Shown here: positions 1-7,058 of the stretch, in pieces
How the letters are laid out: each line of letters begins with the position of its first letter
Numbering within the stretch: the first letter of the stretch is position 1
Source of the DNA: Lactobacillus sp. Sy-1
Lineage (GTDB): Bacteria > Bacillota > Bacilli > Lactobacillales > Lactobacillaceae
NCBI RefSeq assembly: GCF_019303535.1
Contig: NZ_JACCIU010000001.1
Coordinates: 1,426,001-1,490,000, forward strand
Reading direction: 5' to 3'
DNA length: 64,000 bases
The notes under the pieces: model-generated
What the model saw: only the letters and a program-made list of their open reading frames with translations
What the model was told of the DNA's origin: nothing
Database searches by the model: none
Made by a program: the position numbers and the translations under genes

Positions 1-53
1 TCAATATCTTGAACCGTCAAAACAAAGTGATCCACATGGTCAATATTAAACAT
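1..53 (-). CDS. VOC (glyoxalase/bleomycin resistance) family protein, N-terminal fragment
   Basis: Only the first 17 codons are in the window; the rest lies beyond position 1. The ATG at 51-53 is preceded by a strong AGGGGG ribosome binding site, and the peptide begins MFNIDHVDHFVLTVQDI. The HVDHFVLTVQDI stretch is the usual first strand of a vicinal-oxygen-chelate domain, where the His is often a metal ligand. Its ribosome binding site overlaps the stop of the aldo/keto reductase gene, so the two are probably co-transcribed. The substrate cannot be told from this fragment. Confidence 0.6.
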   Translation of the reverse strand, partial: MFNIDHVDHFVLTVQDI

Positions 54-63
54 TTAATTCCCC

Positions 64-912
64 CTAAATGATATCAAGTGATTGTTTGCTAGTGGGCTTG
101 GGAAATGCTGAATCAAGCAACTGCAAATCATCATTAGTCAACCCAATTTTAGCAGCATCAATATTTTCCTGCATGTGTTGTTCGCTGCTGGTTTGGGGAA
201 TCGCAATCGTTTGGCCATCACGAATTGACCACGCTAGCATAATTTGAAAGGGCGTTGCAGAATGCCGATTAGCAACTTCAACCAAGGCCCGTTGCTTAGT
301 GATGTCGAGTCCCCGACTATCAGCTTCATCGACTGGAGCATAAGCAATCAACGGAATCTGGTGATCCCGTTGCCATGGTAATAAGTCATAATCAATCCCC
401 CGCGAACCAATGTTGTACAAGTCTTCGTTAGCAGCCACATTCTGTCCCTCTGGGACTGACCAGAGCGATTGCATATCACTGAGGTCAAAGTTTGAAACGC
501 CCCAGTGCTTAATTTTGCCACTTTGCTGCATTGCTTCCATGTTCGCAACCACTTCAGCAAGTGGAGTCCTGCCCGGCCAATGGTATAAATAAAGATCCAG
601 ATAATCAGTCCCTAAGCGTTGCAAACTGTTATCAAGTGCTTTTTCCATCTGCTGACGTTCGGCGTGAAACGGATAAAACTTAGAAATCACGAATAATTGA
701 TTTCGGTCAAAATCACTAATCGCATCCCCCACTAAGCGTTCTGAATCTCCCTCACCATATTGTTCAGCAGTATCAATCACCGTTGCTCCATGTTCAATTC
801 CATATTGAAGAGTGGCCTTTTGCTGGGCGTAGGTCTTTTGATCACTACCCATGTGCCAGGTTCCCATCCCAATTGCTGGAATCTGAACCCCATTCCAATC
901 GATTGATTTCAT
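64..912 (-). CDS. Aldo/keto reductase
   Basis: A 282-residue NAD(P)H-dependent aldo/keto reductase of the bacterial AKR superfamily. The catalytic tetrad is visible as Asp47 and Tyr52 (in VIDTAEQYG), Lys78 (VISKF) and His111 (YLYHWPG); KHWGVSNF and IPQTSS are the usual later family motifs, the second near the cofactor phosphate site. The frame is open upstream to 990, but the ATG at 912 follows a GGGGGA site and gives the normal family start, so I use it. A terminator for the preceding gene ends about 20 bases upstream, so either readthrough or a promoter overlapping that gene is needed. Substrate unknown. Confidence 0.9.
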   Translation of the reverse strand: MKSIDWNGVQIPAIGMGTWHMGSDQKTYAQQKATLQYGIEHGATVIDTAEQYGEGDSERLVGDAISDFDRNQLFVISKFYPFHAERQQMEKALDNSLQRLGTDYLDLYLYHWPGRTPLAEVVANMEAMQQSGKIKHWGVSNFDLSDMQSLWSVPEGQNVAANEDLYNIGSRGIDYDLLPWQRDHQIPLIAYAPVDEADSRGLDITKQRALVEVANRHSATPFQIMLAWSIRDGQTIAIPQTSSEQHMQENIDAAKIGLTNDDLQLLDSAFPKPTSKQSLDII

Positions 913-934
913 CACTAGTCCCCCTATCGTTGTA

Positions 935-966
935 ATAAAAAAGGACCGCGAATGCGGCCCTTGTCC
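935..966 (-). terminator. Rho-independent terminator of the 119-residue protein gene
   Basis: On the minus strand GGGCCGC and GCGGTCC pair around an ATTC loop, followed by six T. It lies between the unknown gene at 1002 and the aldo/keto reductase start. Confidence 0.8.
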
Positions 967-1001
967 TAACCAATGACCATTTAAGATCAAGCTAGCTTTA
1001 A

Positions 1002-1361
1002 TTATTCACCCTTATCAAATTTAAGGGTTCCGTAACGGGCTTCCCCAAATTGCGTTAACATCAAATTGGTGTTATCAGCACTTTGTTTAAAGTCCGGCAC
1101 TACATATCCGTATTCTTCGACGTTAATTGCGAAGTTAAAAATTCCCTTAGGATGGTTACAGTCTAATTTAACGAGCTCTGCAACGTAGTCCTCACGACTA
1201 ATATCATCTTCGTATTCAGCATGAATTCCCTTTGCTAAATTAATAAACTCTTCATTTGCCAGGGTCACGGCGATTCTACTATCAGTGTTTGGCTTTTGTT
1301 GGTTGTAGAGCTTGTCCATAAAATCTTCTTCTACTTTTTCAATTACCTTTTCTTTGTACAT
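1002..1361 (-). CDS. Hypothetical acidic protein, 119 residues
   Basis: I do not recognise this protein. It is soluble, with no membrane segment or signal peptide, and rich in Asp and Glu. The first 25 residues (KVIEKVEEDFMDKLYN) look helical; the middle contains LVKLDCNHPKGIFNFAINVEEYGYVVPDF, suggesting an alpha/beta fold. The ATG at 1361 has an AAAGGA ribosome binding site. The gene is a single unit, with an extended -10 promoter just upstream and a terminator just downstream. An 11-bp inverted repeat flanks the promoter, and one arm covers the ribosome binding site. Confidence 0.7.
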   Translation of the reverse strand: MYKEKVIEKVEEDFMDKLYNQQKPNTDSRIAVTLANEEFINLAKGIHAEYEDDISREDYVAELVKLDCNHPKGIFNFAINVEEYGYVVPDFKQSADNTNLMLTQFGEARYGTLKFDKGE

Positions 1362-1365
1362 TAAT

Positions 1366-1408
1366 AATCATTCCTTTACTTATAAATATATTATAACAAG
1401 GAATGATT
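1366..1408 (-). promoter_or_regulatory. Promoter of the 119-residue gene inside an 11-bp inverted repeat
   Basis: An extended -10 element TGTTATAAT lies at 1390-1398 on the minus strand; no good -35 is visible. A perfect inverted repeat (AATCATTCCTT at 1366-1376, its complement at 1398-1408) brackets it. The downstream arm contains the ribosome binding site. It could be an operator, or an RNA hairpin if transcription starts further upstream. Confidence 0.5.
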
Positions 1409-1449
1409 GTGAGGTGCTTAAATATGCTTATCCTTAACCCTTTAATAAT

Positions 1450-1481
1450 AAAATCCGTCAATTTCACAATCAACGGATTCA
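1450..1481 (-). terminator. Probable terminator after hxlB
   Basis: AATCCGT (1452-1458) and ACGGATT (1473-1479) pair around a 14-base loop. On the minus strand the hairpin is followed by TTTTATTATT, a weak U-tract, directly after the hxlB stop. Confidence 0.55.
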
Positions 1482-1485
1482 GTAG

Positions 1486-2022
1486 TTATTCTAAATTAGC
1501 ATGGTTTTTTTGCATTTCAGATTCAGTAATTTGATATTGGTGCATGTAAGCTAGGGTAAAGGCATCCCCAAACAGCCACACCGCCTGTTCAAATAGCGAT
1601 CCCATCGGCTGAACCGTGTTGGTCCGGTTCGTGAACTTTCCCTTCCCTGGTAGCAGGGTCGTGTGATTCACTAGTCGGGCTAAATCGCTATCAGCAGTGG
1701 CGGTTAGTAGCCAACCCTGTCCACCCAGTTTGGTTGCCTTTTCGACCAGTGCCACAATCGAGGGCGTACTAGCGGATCCCGATGCGACAATCAATAAATC
1801 AGCAGCGGTAAATGCGGGCGCCGTGGTCTCACCCACAACGGTGACCGGCTTGCCCAGTTGACCAAGCCGCATTGCAAACGCTTGAATCGCCAGCCCAGAG
1901 CGACCTGCTCCGGCTACGAAAACCCGGTTTGCGGAATGAACTAACGCTAGGGCAGCTGGACTAACGGACACGTCAGCGGATGATAATTCGCCCACTACCG
2001 TTTGCCATGAACTAGTTGCCAA
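1486..2022 (-). CDS. hxlB: 6-phospho-3-hexuloisomerase (PHI)
   Basis: Converts D-arabino-3-hexulose 6-phosphate to fructose 6-phosphate, the second step of the ribulose monophosphate pathway. The 178 residues match the usual family length. A single SIS sugar-isomerase domain is recognisable: VFVAGAGRSG near residues 34-43, IVASGSASTPS near 78-88, and an ending with the family pattern FEQAVWLFGDAF. The gene starts two bases after hxlA stops, so the two enzymes are translated from one message; in some organisms they are fused. Role: detoxify formaldehyde by fixing it into sugar phosphate, or in reverse make pentose phosphate. Confidence 0.93.
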   Translation of the reverse strand: MATSSWQTVVGELSSADVSVSPAALALVHSANRVFVAGAGRSGLAIQAFAMRLGQLGKPVTVVGETTAPAFTAADLLIVASGSASTPSIVALVEKATKLGGQGWLLTATADSDLARLVNHTTLLPGKGKFTNRTNTVQPMGSLFEQAVWLFGDAFTLAYMHQYQITESEMQKNHANLE

Positions 2023-2024
2023 TT

Positions 2025-2660
2025 TTACGCACCCTTTTCAATCATGGCCTTGATTTCACGAGCGGCCTGGGTTGGATCATCAACGGTAGCAATCCCACCA
2101 CCAACGATTAATAGGTCTGGCTTTTCTGCAATAATTTGTTCAGCAGTATCAATCTTAATTCCACCAGCAACAGCAGTCTTTGTGTTCTTAACGTTTTCCT
2201 TAATCGTCCGGAACGTTTCGAATGGGGTTTGACCCAATGCTTGTAAATCATAACCAGTATGGGTAGCAATGTAATCAGCGCCCATGGCATCGATTTCACG
2301 GGCCCGCTTAGCAACGTCTTGAATTCCAATCATATCAACAAGTAATTCCTTGCCATCCTTGTGGGCTTCTTCAACGGCATCCTTGATGGATTGGTCTTCA
2401 GCAGCGGCTAAAATGGTGGTAATATCAGCACCGTACTTAAAGGCTTGGCTCACTTCATAAGATGCCACATCCATGATCTTAACATCAGCTAGTAATGTGA
2501 TATCTGGGAAGGTTGCACGAATCTTCTTGAGGCCTTCAAGACCAAAGTTAATCACTAACGGGGTCCCGTATTCAAATACGTCGACACTATCCTTAGTCTT
2601 TTTGATTAATTCAATTGCGCCATCCACGTCTTCTAAGTCAATTGCTAGTTGTAATTTCAT
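2025..2660 (-). CDS. hxlA: 3-hexulose-6-phosphate synthase (HPS)
   Basis: Aldol condensation of formaldehyde with ribulose 5-phosphate to give hexulose 6-phosphate; the reaction is reversible. The 211-residue protein is a TIM barrel of the OMP decarboxylase/KGPDC suprafamily: Asp8 in LAIDLED, the metal and catalytic DVKIMD motif (Asp59, Lys61, Asp64), and the C-terminal phosphate-binding loops AVAGGIK and LIVGGGI. A GGAGG ribosome binding site precedes the ATG. It is first in an operon with hxlB and has its own promoter with palindromes at the -35 region; hxlR is next upstream on the same strand. Confidence 0.94.
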   Translation of the reverse strand: MKLQLAIDLEDVDGAIELIKKTKDSVDVFEYGTPLVINFGLEGLKKIRATFPDITLLADVKIMDVASYEVSQAFKYGADITTILAAAEDQSIKDAVEEAHKDGKELLVDMIGIQDVAKRAREIDAMGADYIATHTGYDLQALGQTPFETFRTIKENVKNTKTAVAGGIKIDTAEQIIAEKPDLLIVGGGIATVDDPTQAAREIKAMIEKGA

Positions 2661-2695
2661 TTGATTAATTCCTCCATTAATTTTGATTTAACATT

Positions 2696-2744
2696 AGAAT
2701 ATCAGATGAATTACTTACTAACAATTAGTTACTTTTAGGTAACC
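2696..2744 (-). promoter_or_regulatory. hxlAB promoter with candidate HxlR operator
   Basis: Minus-strand -35 TTGTTA (2719-2724) and -10 TATTCT (2696-2701) with a 17-base spacer. Just upstream is an imperfect palindrome, AGTTACTT (2727-2734) facing AGGTAACC (2737-2744), and a second one, ACTAA-CAA-TTAGT (2717-2729), overlaps the -35. Winged-helix regulators of the HxlR family bind such short palindromes, and the position near -46 suits an activator, as HxlR is in Bacillus subtilis. The link to HxlR is inferred from location. Confidence 0.6.
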
Positions 2745-2746
2745 AC

Positions 2747-3151
2747 CTAGACGTCTGGGTGAAAATTCTTGGTTTGATAAACCGGGTCAATCCTTAGTTG
2801 GTCAATTCTTTTTTCGCCCCAATCATACATCATGGTTAGAATTGGAATTAAACTAGCCCCGATTGCAGTGAGTTTATAACTCGCCCGTTTCACCTTGCCC
2901 TCACTATAGTCACGTTTTTCGATGATGCTATCTTGAATTAACTCGTTTAATTGATTGGTTAAAACCTTGCGACTCACGTTGGGAATGATTCGGGTGAATT
3001 GGTTAAAGTGAATCTCATCTCCATTCCGTAGTTCCCATAGGATGTACATTTTATGCTTACCGCTAAACATCGAAAGCGTGAGCTCCTTAGCGCAGTCAAA
3101 GTTCCCAGATTGAATCTTATTGCGGACGTCTTGTCGAATATCAGTTTCCAT
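2747..3151 (-). CDS. hxlR: HxlR-family transcriptional regulator
   Basis: A 134-residue MarR-like winged helix protein of the HxlR family. FSGKHKMYILWEL near residues 29-41 and RIIPNVSRKVLTNQLNEL near 54-71 are the recognition region of the family; SYKLTAIGASLIPIL is the typical wing-to-dimer helix. Cys20 (NFDCAKE) corresponds to the conserved N-terminal Cys that senses aldehydes or electrophiles in several relatives. The ATG at 3151 follows AGGGGGA. Placement immediately upstream of hxlAB, with a palindrome between, makes it the likely formaldehyde-responsive activator of that operon. Confidence 0.88.
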   Translation of the reverse strand: METDIRQDVRNKIQSGNFDCAKELTLSMFSGKHKMYILWELRNGDEIHFNQFTRIIPNVSRKVLTNQLNELIQDSIIEKRDYSEGKVKRASYKLTAIGASLIPILTMMYDWGEKRIDQLRIDPVYQTKNFHPDV

Positions 3152-3209
3152 CTCGTTTTCCCCCTTGGATAACCTATTTTACGCTGAATTAGCTTTTAGT
3201 TCATTATCT

Positions 3210-3237
3210 TTGCCCCGAACCCATGATTAATTATAAG
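3210..3237 (+). promoter_or_regulatory. Probable promoter of the UvrA-like gene
   Basis: TTGCCC (3210-3215) and TATAAG (3232-3237), 16-base spacer, 33 bases before the chosen start and divergent from hxlR. Confidence 0.5.
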
Positions 3238-3270
3238 ATTAAACCATCAATTAAATTAGGAGGATCCATC

Positions 3271-5535
3271 ATGGCTGAAAGTCAATACATCATTGTTCAT
3301 AATGCCCATCAGAATAACCTTAAGGACATTAGTTTAAAGATTCATAAGCACGCCATTACCGTTTTTACCGGACTATCAGGAGCTGGAAAATCATCACTAG
3401 TGTTCGATACGATCGCCGCTAACTCCAGACGGGAGTTGAACGAAACGTTCCCTAGTTTTACCCAGCAGTACCTGCCTAAATATGGTCAACCCCACGTTGA
3501 TCGAATTGATAATCTTCCCGTTGCGATTGTCATTCAACAAAAAAAGATTGGGAAGAATCCCCGCTCCACGCTTGCTACATACACGGGAATCTACTCGTTA
3601 ATGCGGCTGCTCTTTTCCAGAGCCGGCAAACCATGGGTTGGGTATTCGGATACCTTTTCGTTTAACCTCCCCCAAGGAATGTGTCCCAACTGTCAGGGCT
3701 TGGGGTACGTAGACGACATTAACCCCGATAAAATTTTGGACTACGATAAGTCGCTGAACGAAGGAGCAATTACCTTTGTTAGCTTTGGTCCCCACACGTG
3801 GCGATGGAACCGCTATGCGCACACCGGGTTATTTGATAATGATAAACCAATCAAAGATTACTCAAAGAAAGAGTTAGACTTATTATTGTACGCGCCCCAA
3901 CAAAAGCTCAAGGACGCCCCCAAGATTTGGCGCAACAGCATTCTCTATGAGGGATTGATTCCTAGAATCAAGCGTTCAATCATTAACAGTGCTGAGGGTA
4001 AGCACCACCAAAAGGCCATCCAAGAAGTGGTCGACCACCACGCATGTCCAGTTTGTCATGGAACTAAACTGAGAAAGCCAGTTTTGGAGTGTAAGATTAA
4101 CGATAAAAACATCGCCGATGTCTTACAGATGGATTTAATTCACGGTTTGGAATTCTTAAAGTCAATTCAAACTCCGTTAGTTCAAGGAATCATTCGGGAA
4201 CTAGCAACTAAAATTTCATCGTTAATTGACCTCGGGCTCGGCTACTTAACGTTAGACCGAAATACCGAGACCCTATCGGGTGGTGAAACGCAACGAATCA
4301 AAATTGCTAAGTTCATGAATAGCTCCCTAGTGGACATGGTCTACATTTTAGATGAACCCAGTGTTGGTTTACATCCAAAGGATATTCAATTGATCAAACG
4401 GGCCCTTACCAAGCTACGGGATAATGGCAATACAGTCCTGATCGTTGAACACAATCCTGAGTTAATTCCGATTGCTCAATATGTGGTTGAAATTGGTCCA
4501 AAGGCTGGGGCAGATGGTGGTCACATCACTTTTGACGGTTCGTTCGATGAACTTCTAAAGTCAGATACCCTGACCGGTAAATGCCTCCGGGCTAAGTTAC
4601 AGTTTAACGAACATCCGCGAGAATTCCAAAAGACCCTTGATTTGAACCACGTTTCAATCCATAACCTTAAGGACGTTAGCGTCAAAATTCCACTGGGCGT
4701 TGAAACCGTTATTTCAGGAGTTGCTGGTTCTGGTAAAAGTTCTTTGATGCAGGCGGTCAAAGACAAGTTAACCGAACCATACATCGATTTATCTCAAGAT
4801 GCGGTTGGGGCTAACATTCGGGCCACCCCTGCTACCTACCTGGATATTTTAAATGAAATTCGGAAATTATTTGGGGACGCGAACCACGTTTCGAGGACCC
4901 TCTTTAGCTATAACGGAAAGGGGAAGTGCCCCGTTTGTAAGGGAAAGGGCGTTGTAATTACCAACATGGCCTTCATGGATCCGGTCATCCAGACCTGTGA
5001 GGCCTGTGGTGGTAAGCGTTACAATGACGAAGCCCTGCAATATAAGTATCAAGACTTAGACATTAGTCAGGTCCTAAACCTTTCAATTGCAAAAGCAATT
5101 CCATTCTTTAAGGCCACCCCAAAGATTGAAAAACCACTGATCAATATGCAACGGGTCGGGTTAGACTACCTTTCCCTCGGCCAATCCCTGGATACCTTGT
5201 CGGGTGGGGAGCTTCAACGGTTGAAGCTCGCCCTACAATTAAACCAGACCGGCCAAATCTACCTCCTAGATGAACCAACCGCTGGACTCCACATGTTTAA
5301 CGTAGGCACCATCATTAAGCTATTTAAGGAATTAGTCGCAGCTAATAATACCCTTATCATTGTTGAACACAACATCGAAGTCATCAGTTCTGCAGACTGG
5401 TTAATTGACGTGGGACCAAAGGCTGGTCGCTATGGCGGGGAAATCCTATATTCAGGCCGCCCAATTGATTCGATTAAATCCAGAAAATCAGTTACCGGCC
5501 AGGCAATGTTGGAGTATAATAAACGGCGCAACTAA
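3271..5535 (+). CDS. UvrA-like ABC ATPase (short UvrA paralogue)
   Basis: A 754-residue double-ABC protein of the UvrA family, about 180 residues shorter than housekeeping UvrA (about 940). Visible elements: Walker A GLSGAGKS (34-41) and GVAGSGKS in the second half; signatures LSGGETQRIKIA and LSGGELQRLKLA; Walker B VYILDEPSVGLHP and IYLLDEPTAGLH; and CxxC pairs CPNCQGLG, CPVCHGTK, CPVCKGKG, CEACGGKR for zinc modules. The shortening and divergence are those of UvrA2-type proteins, some linked to drug tolerance rather than excision repair. The frame opens at 3223, but the ATG at 3271 sits behind a perfect AGGAGG and starts at the family N terminus. A sugar transporter gene follows 25 bases on, probably in the same operon. 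Confidence 0.88.
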   Translation: MAESQYIIVHNAHQNNLKDISLKIHKHAITVFTGLSGAGKSSLVFDTIAANSRRELNETFPSFTQQYLPKYGQPHVDRIDNLPVAIVIQQKKIGKNPRSTLATYTGIYSLMRLLFSRAGKPWVGYSDTFSFNLPQGMCPNCQGLGYVDDINPDKILDYDKSLNEGAITFVSFGPHTWRWNRYAHTGLFDNDKPIKDYSKKELDLLLYAPQQKLKDAPKIWRNSILYEGLIPRIKRSIINSAEGKHHQKAIQEVVDHHACPVCHGTKLRKPVLECKINDKNIADVLQMDLIHGLEFLKSIQTPLVQGIIRELATKISSLIDLGLGYLTLDRNTETLSGGETQRIKIAKFMNSSLVDMVYILDEPSVGLHPKDIQLIKRALTKLRDNGNTVLIVEHNPELIPIAQYVVEIGPKAGADGGHITFDGSFDELLKSDTLTGKCLRAKLQFNEHPREFQKTLDLNHVSIHNLKDVSVKIPLGVETVISGVAGSGKSSLMQAVKDKLTEPYIDLSQDAVGANIRATPATYLDILNEIRKLFGDANHVSRTLFSYNGKGKCPVCKGKGVVITNMAFMDPVIQTCEACGGKRYNDEALQYKYQDLDISQVLNLSIAKAIPFFKATPKIEKPLINMQRVGLDYLSLGQSLDTLSGGELQRLKLALQLNQTGQIYLLDEPTAGLHMFNVGTIIKLFKELVAANNTLIIVEHNIEVISSADWLIDVGPKAGRYGGEILYSGRPIDSIKSRKSVTGQAMLEYNKRRN

Positions 5536-5560
5536 TTTTTTATAGATAGAAGGAAATATT

Positions 5561-6445
5561 TTGGATATTCTAATTGGATTAATTCCCGCATTATTATGGG
5601 GAATTACCCCCCTGTGGGTTCACTTTATGGGTGGCAAGCCAATCCAACAATTATTGGGGACAACTTACGGTGCCTTAATCGTTGGAATCTTAATCTGGCT
5701 AGTTAAAAAGCCAAATGTTACTTTTGAAGACTTCTTTTGGTGTTTCATCGGTGGAGCCTGTTGGTCGTTGGGCCAACTAACCCAGTACAATGCATTTCGT
5801 AAGTTAGGGGTTTCCACCACCACCCCAATCGTTACCGGCCTTCAATTAGTCGGAGTCAACATCATTGGGGTATTGTTTTTTGGCAGTTGGGAAAGCAGCG
5901 TTGCCAAGGGAATTGGTTTTTCAGCCGTTATTCTAGTGGTCATTGGAGTCGTATTAACCACCAGAACTGGTAACGGTGAAACTGGTGGCAATTCGATTAG
6001 CAAGCGGGAGTTCACTAAGAGCCTCATCGAGTTAATCGTTGGTTCTGGAATTGGTTACACCGCTTGTTCCACCTTCCCTAAAATCACCGGAGCTGATGGT
6101 TGGACCACCTTCCCGCCCCAATCATTAGGGATGTTTGCGGGCGCAATCATCTTCTCACTATTAATCAAAGACTACCGGGATCAAAAGCCACTATTTAAAA
6201 AAGAAACCTTCAGGAACGTTCTTACCGGGTTTAATTCTGGAATTGGGACTGCGGGATACTTAATTTCAATTACCCTTAATGGGGTTTCCACCGGGTTTAC
6301 CCTTTCTCAAATGTGTGTTGTGGTTTCAACATTTGGGGGACTGGTCATTTTACATGAACATAAGACTGGTAAATCACTTTTATACACCGTCAGTGGAGTT
6401 GCAATGGTGTTAATTGGTGGCATTATGACCAGTTTTATTAGATAA
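5561..6445 (+). CDS. GRP-family sugar (glucose/ribose) transporter
   Basis: An integral membrane protein of 294 residues with about ten hydrophobic segments, in the glucose/ribose porter family (GlcU/RbsU), part of the drug/metabolite transporter superfamily. The N-terminal GLIPALLWGITPL and central FIGGACWSLGQLTQYNAF motifs are characteristic. Proton-coupled uptake is expected; the sugar cannot be decided from sequence. The start is TTG at 5561, with AAGGAA five bases upstream and no alternative ATG near. It ends at a clear terminator, closing the operon with the UvrA-like gene. Confidence 0.87.
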   Translation: MDILIGLIPALLWGITPLWVHFMGGKPIQQLLGTTYGALIVGILIWLVKKPNVTFEDFFWCFIGGACWSLGQLTQYNAFRKLGVSTTTPIVTGLQLVGVNIIGVLFFGSWESSVAKGIGFSAVILVVIGVVLTTRTGNGETGGNSISKREFTKSLIELIVGSGIGYTACSTFPKITGADGWTTFPPQSLGMFAGAIIFSLLIKDYRDQKPLFKKETFRNVLTGFNSGIGTAGYLISITLNGVSTGFTLSQMCVVVSTFGGLVILHEHKTGKSLLYTVSGVAMVLIGGIMTSFIR

Positions 6446-6451
6446 GTTGGT

Positions 6452-6481
6452 AAGGTTGAGGATTTATCCTCAGCCTTTTTT
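6452..6481 (+). terminator. Terminator after the GRP transporter
   Basis: AAGGTTGAGGA pairs with TCCTCAGCCTT (one G-U) around a short TTTA loop, followed by a run of T. Confidence 0.85.
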
Positions 6482-6513
6482 AATCTAATTTTTAATTTTT
6501 TCTCAAAAAAGGA

Positions 6514-6542
6514 TTGACTTTTAATTTGATTCCAGCTAAGAT
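6514..6542 (+). promoter_or_regulatory. Promoter of the brnQ T-box transcript
   Basis: TTGACT (6514-6519), 17 bases, TAAGAT (6537-6542), just upstream of the T-box Stem I. Confidence 0.8.
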
Positions 6543-6558
6543 AATTACAAATAAACGA

Positions 6559-6817
6559 GATGCTTTGAGAAAGAAAAGTAATCGTGATGGCGAAAGCAGC
6601 GAGCTCCGTTAGGTGAAAGGGAGCATTCATATTCACGATGAAAAATCACTTTCGAGCAATGTGACGAAGATTTAGTAATCTACATTGGGTACGCCCATTA
6701 CAGCGTTAGCGTATGTTAGTACGTAGTTAGCGACAAGTCCGTCTTTTTAAGGCGGCTTGTAATTAAGGTGGTACCGTGTGTGAGCACCCTTATTCTTTTG
6801 AATAGGGGTGTTTTTTT
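6559..6817 (+). ncRNA. T-box leader, isoleucine specifier, controlling brnQ
   Basis: Stem I: TGCT-GAAAG (from 6561) pairs with CTTTC-AGCA (6649-6658); above it the AAGTAA half of the specifier loop (6577-6582) faces GAAAAATCA, with specifier ATC (Ile) at 6645-6647. TCGTGA and TCACGA close the upper helix, and GCGAG and GGTGAAAG elements follow. The conserved T-box AAGGTGGTACCGTG is at 6765-6778; its TGGT can pair with ACCA of uncharged tRNA-Ile (A73). The terminator CACCCTTATTC (6785-6795) with GAATAGGGGTG (6800-6810) and seven T closes it. Uncharged tRNA-Ile should stabilise the antiterminator and turn brnQ on. Confidence 0.93.
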
Positions 6818-6842
6818 ATTGTAATTTAAGGGGGTGGTTCAA

Positions 6843-7058
6843 TTGGAAAGTGACATTAGTCAGATTCAGATTAGTAAATTATTAATTGCTTACGTTAAAA
6901 CACTTTTGGAGGAATGTAAATATGCAAGAAACAGATTTAAATCCGAATCCGCTAACGCGGAAACAATACTTAACCGTCAGTTCGCTACTGTTCGCACTTT
7001 TCTTTGGAGCCGGAAACCTGATTTTCCCAATTCATTTGGGCCAGATGTCAGGAGCTAA
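6843..7058 (+). other. Possible short overlapping frame before brnQ
   Basis: A TTG at 6843 lies six bases after a good AAGGGGGTGG site and opens a 71-codon frame whose first 15 residues (LESDISQIQISKLLI) are rich in Ile and Leu. It runs into brnQ in another frame. It may be a leader peptide whose translation reports Ile/Leu supply, or chance; the overlap part resembles a shadow of brnQ. Confidence 0.2.

Noticed and set aside
3223-3270. Upstream start for the UvrA-like gene at 3223
   Set aside because: It overlaps the predicted promoter -10 and has no ribosome binding site; the ATG at 3271 follows a perfect AGGAGG.
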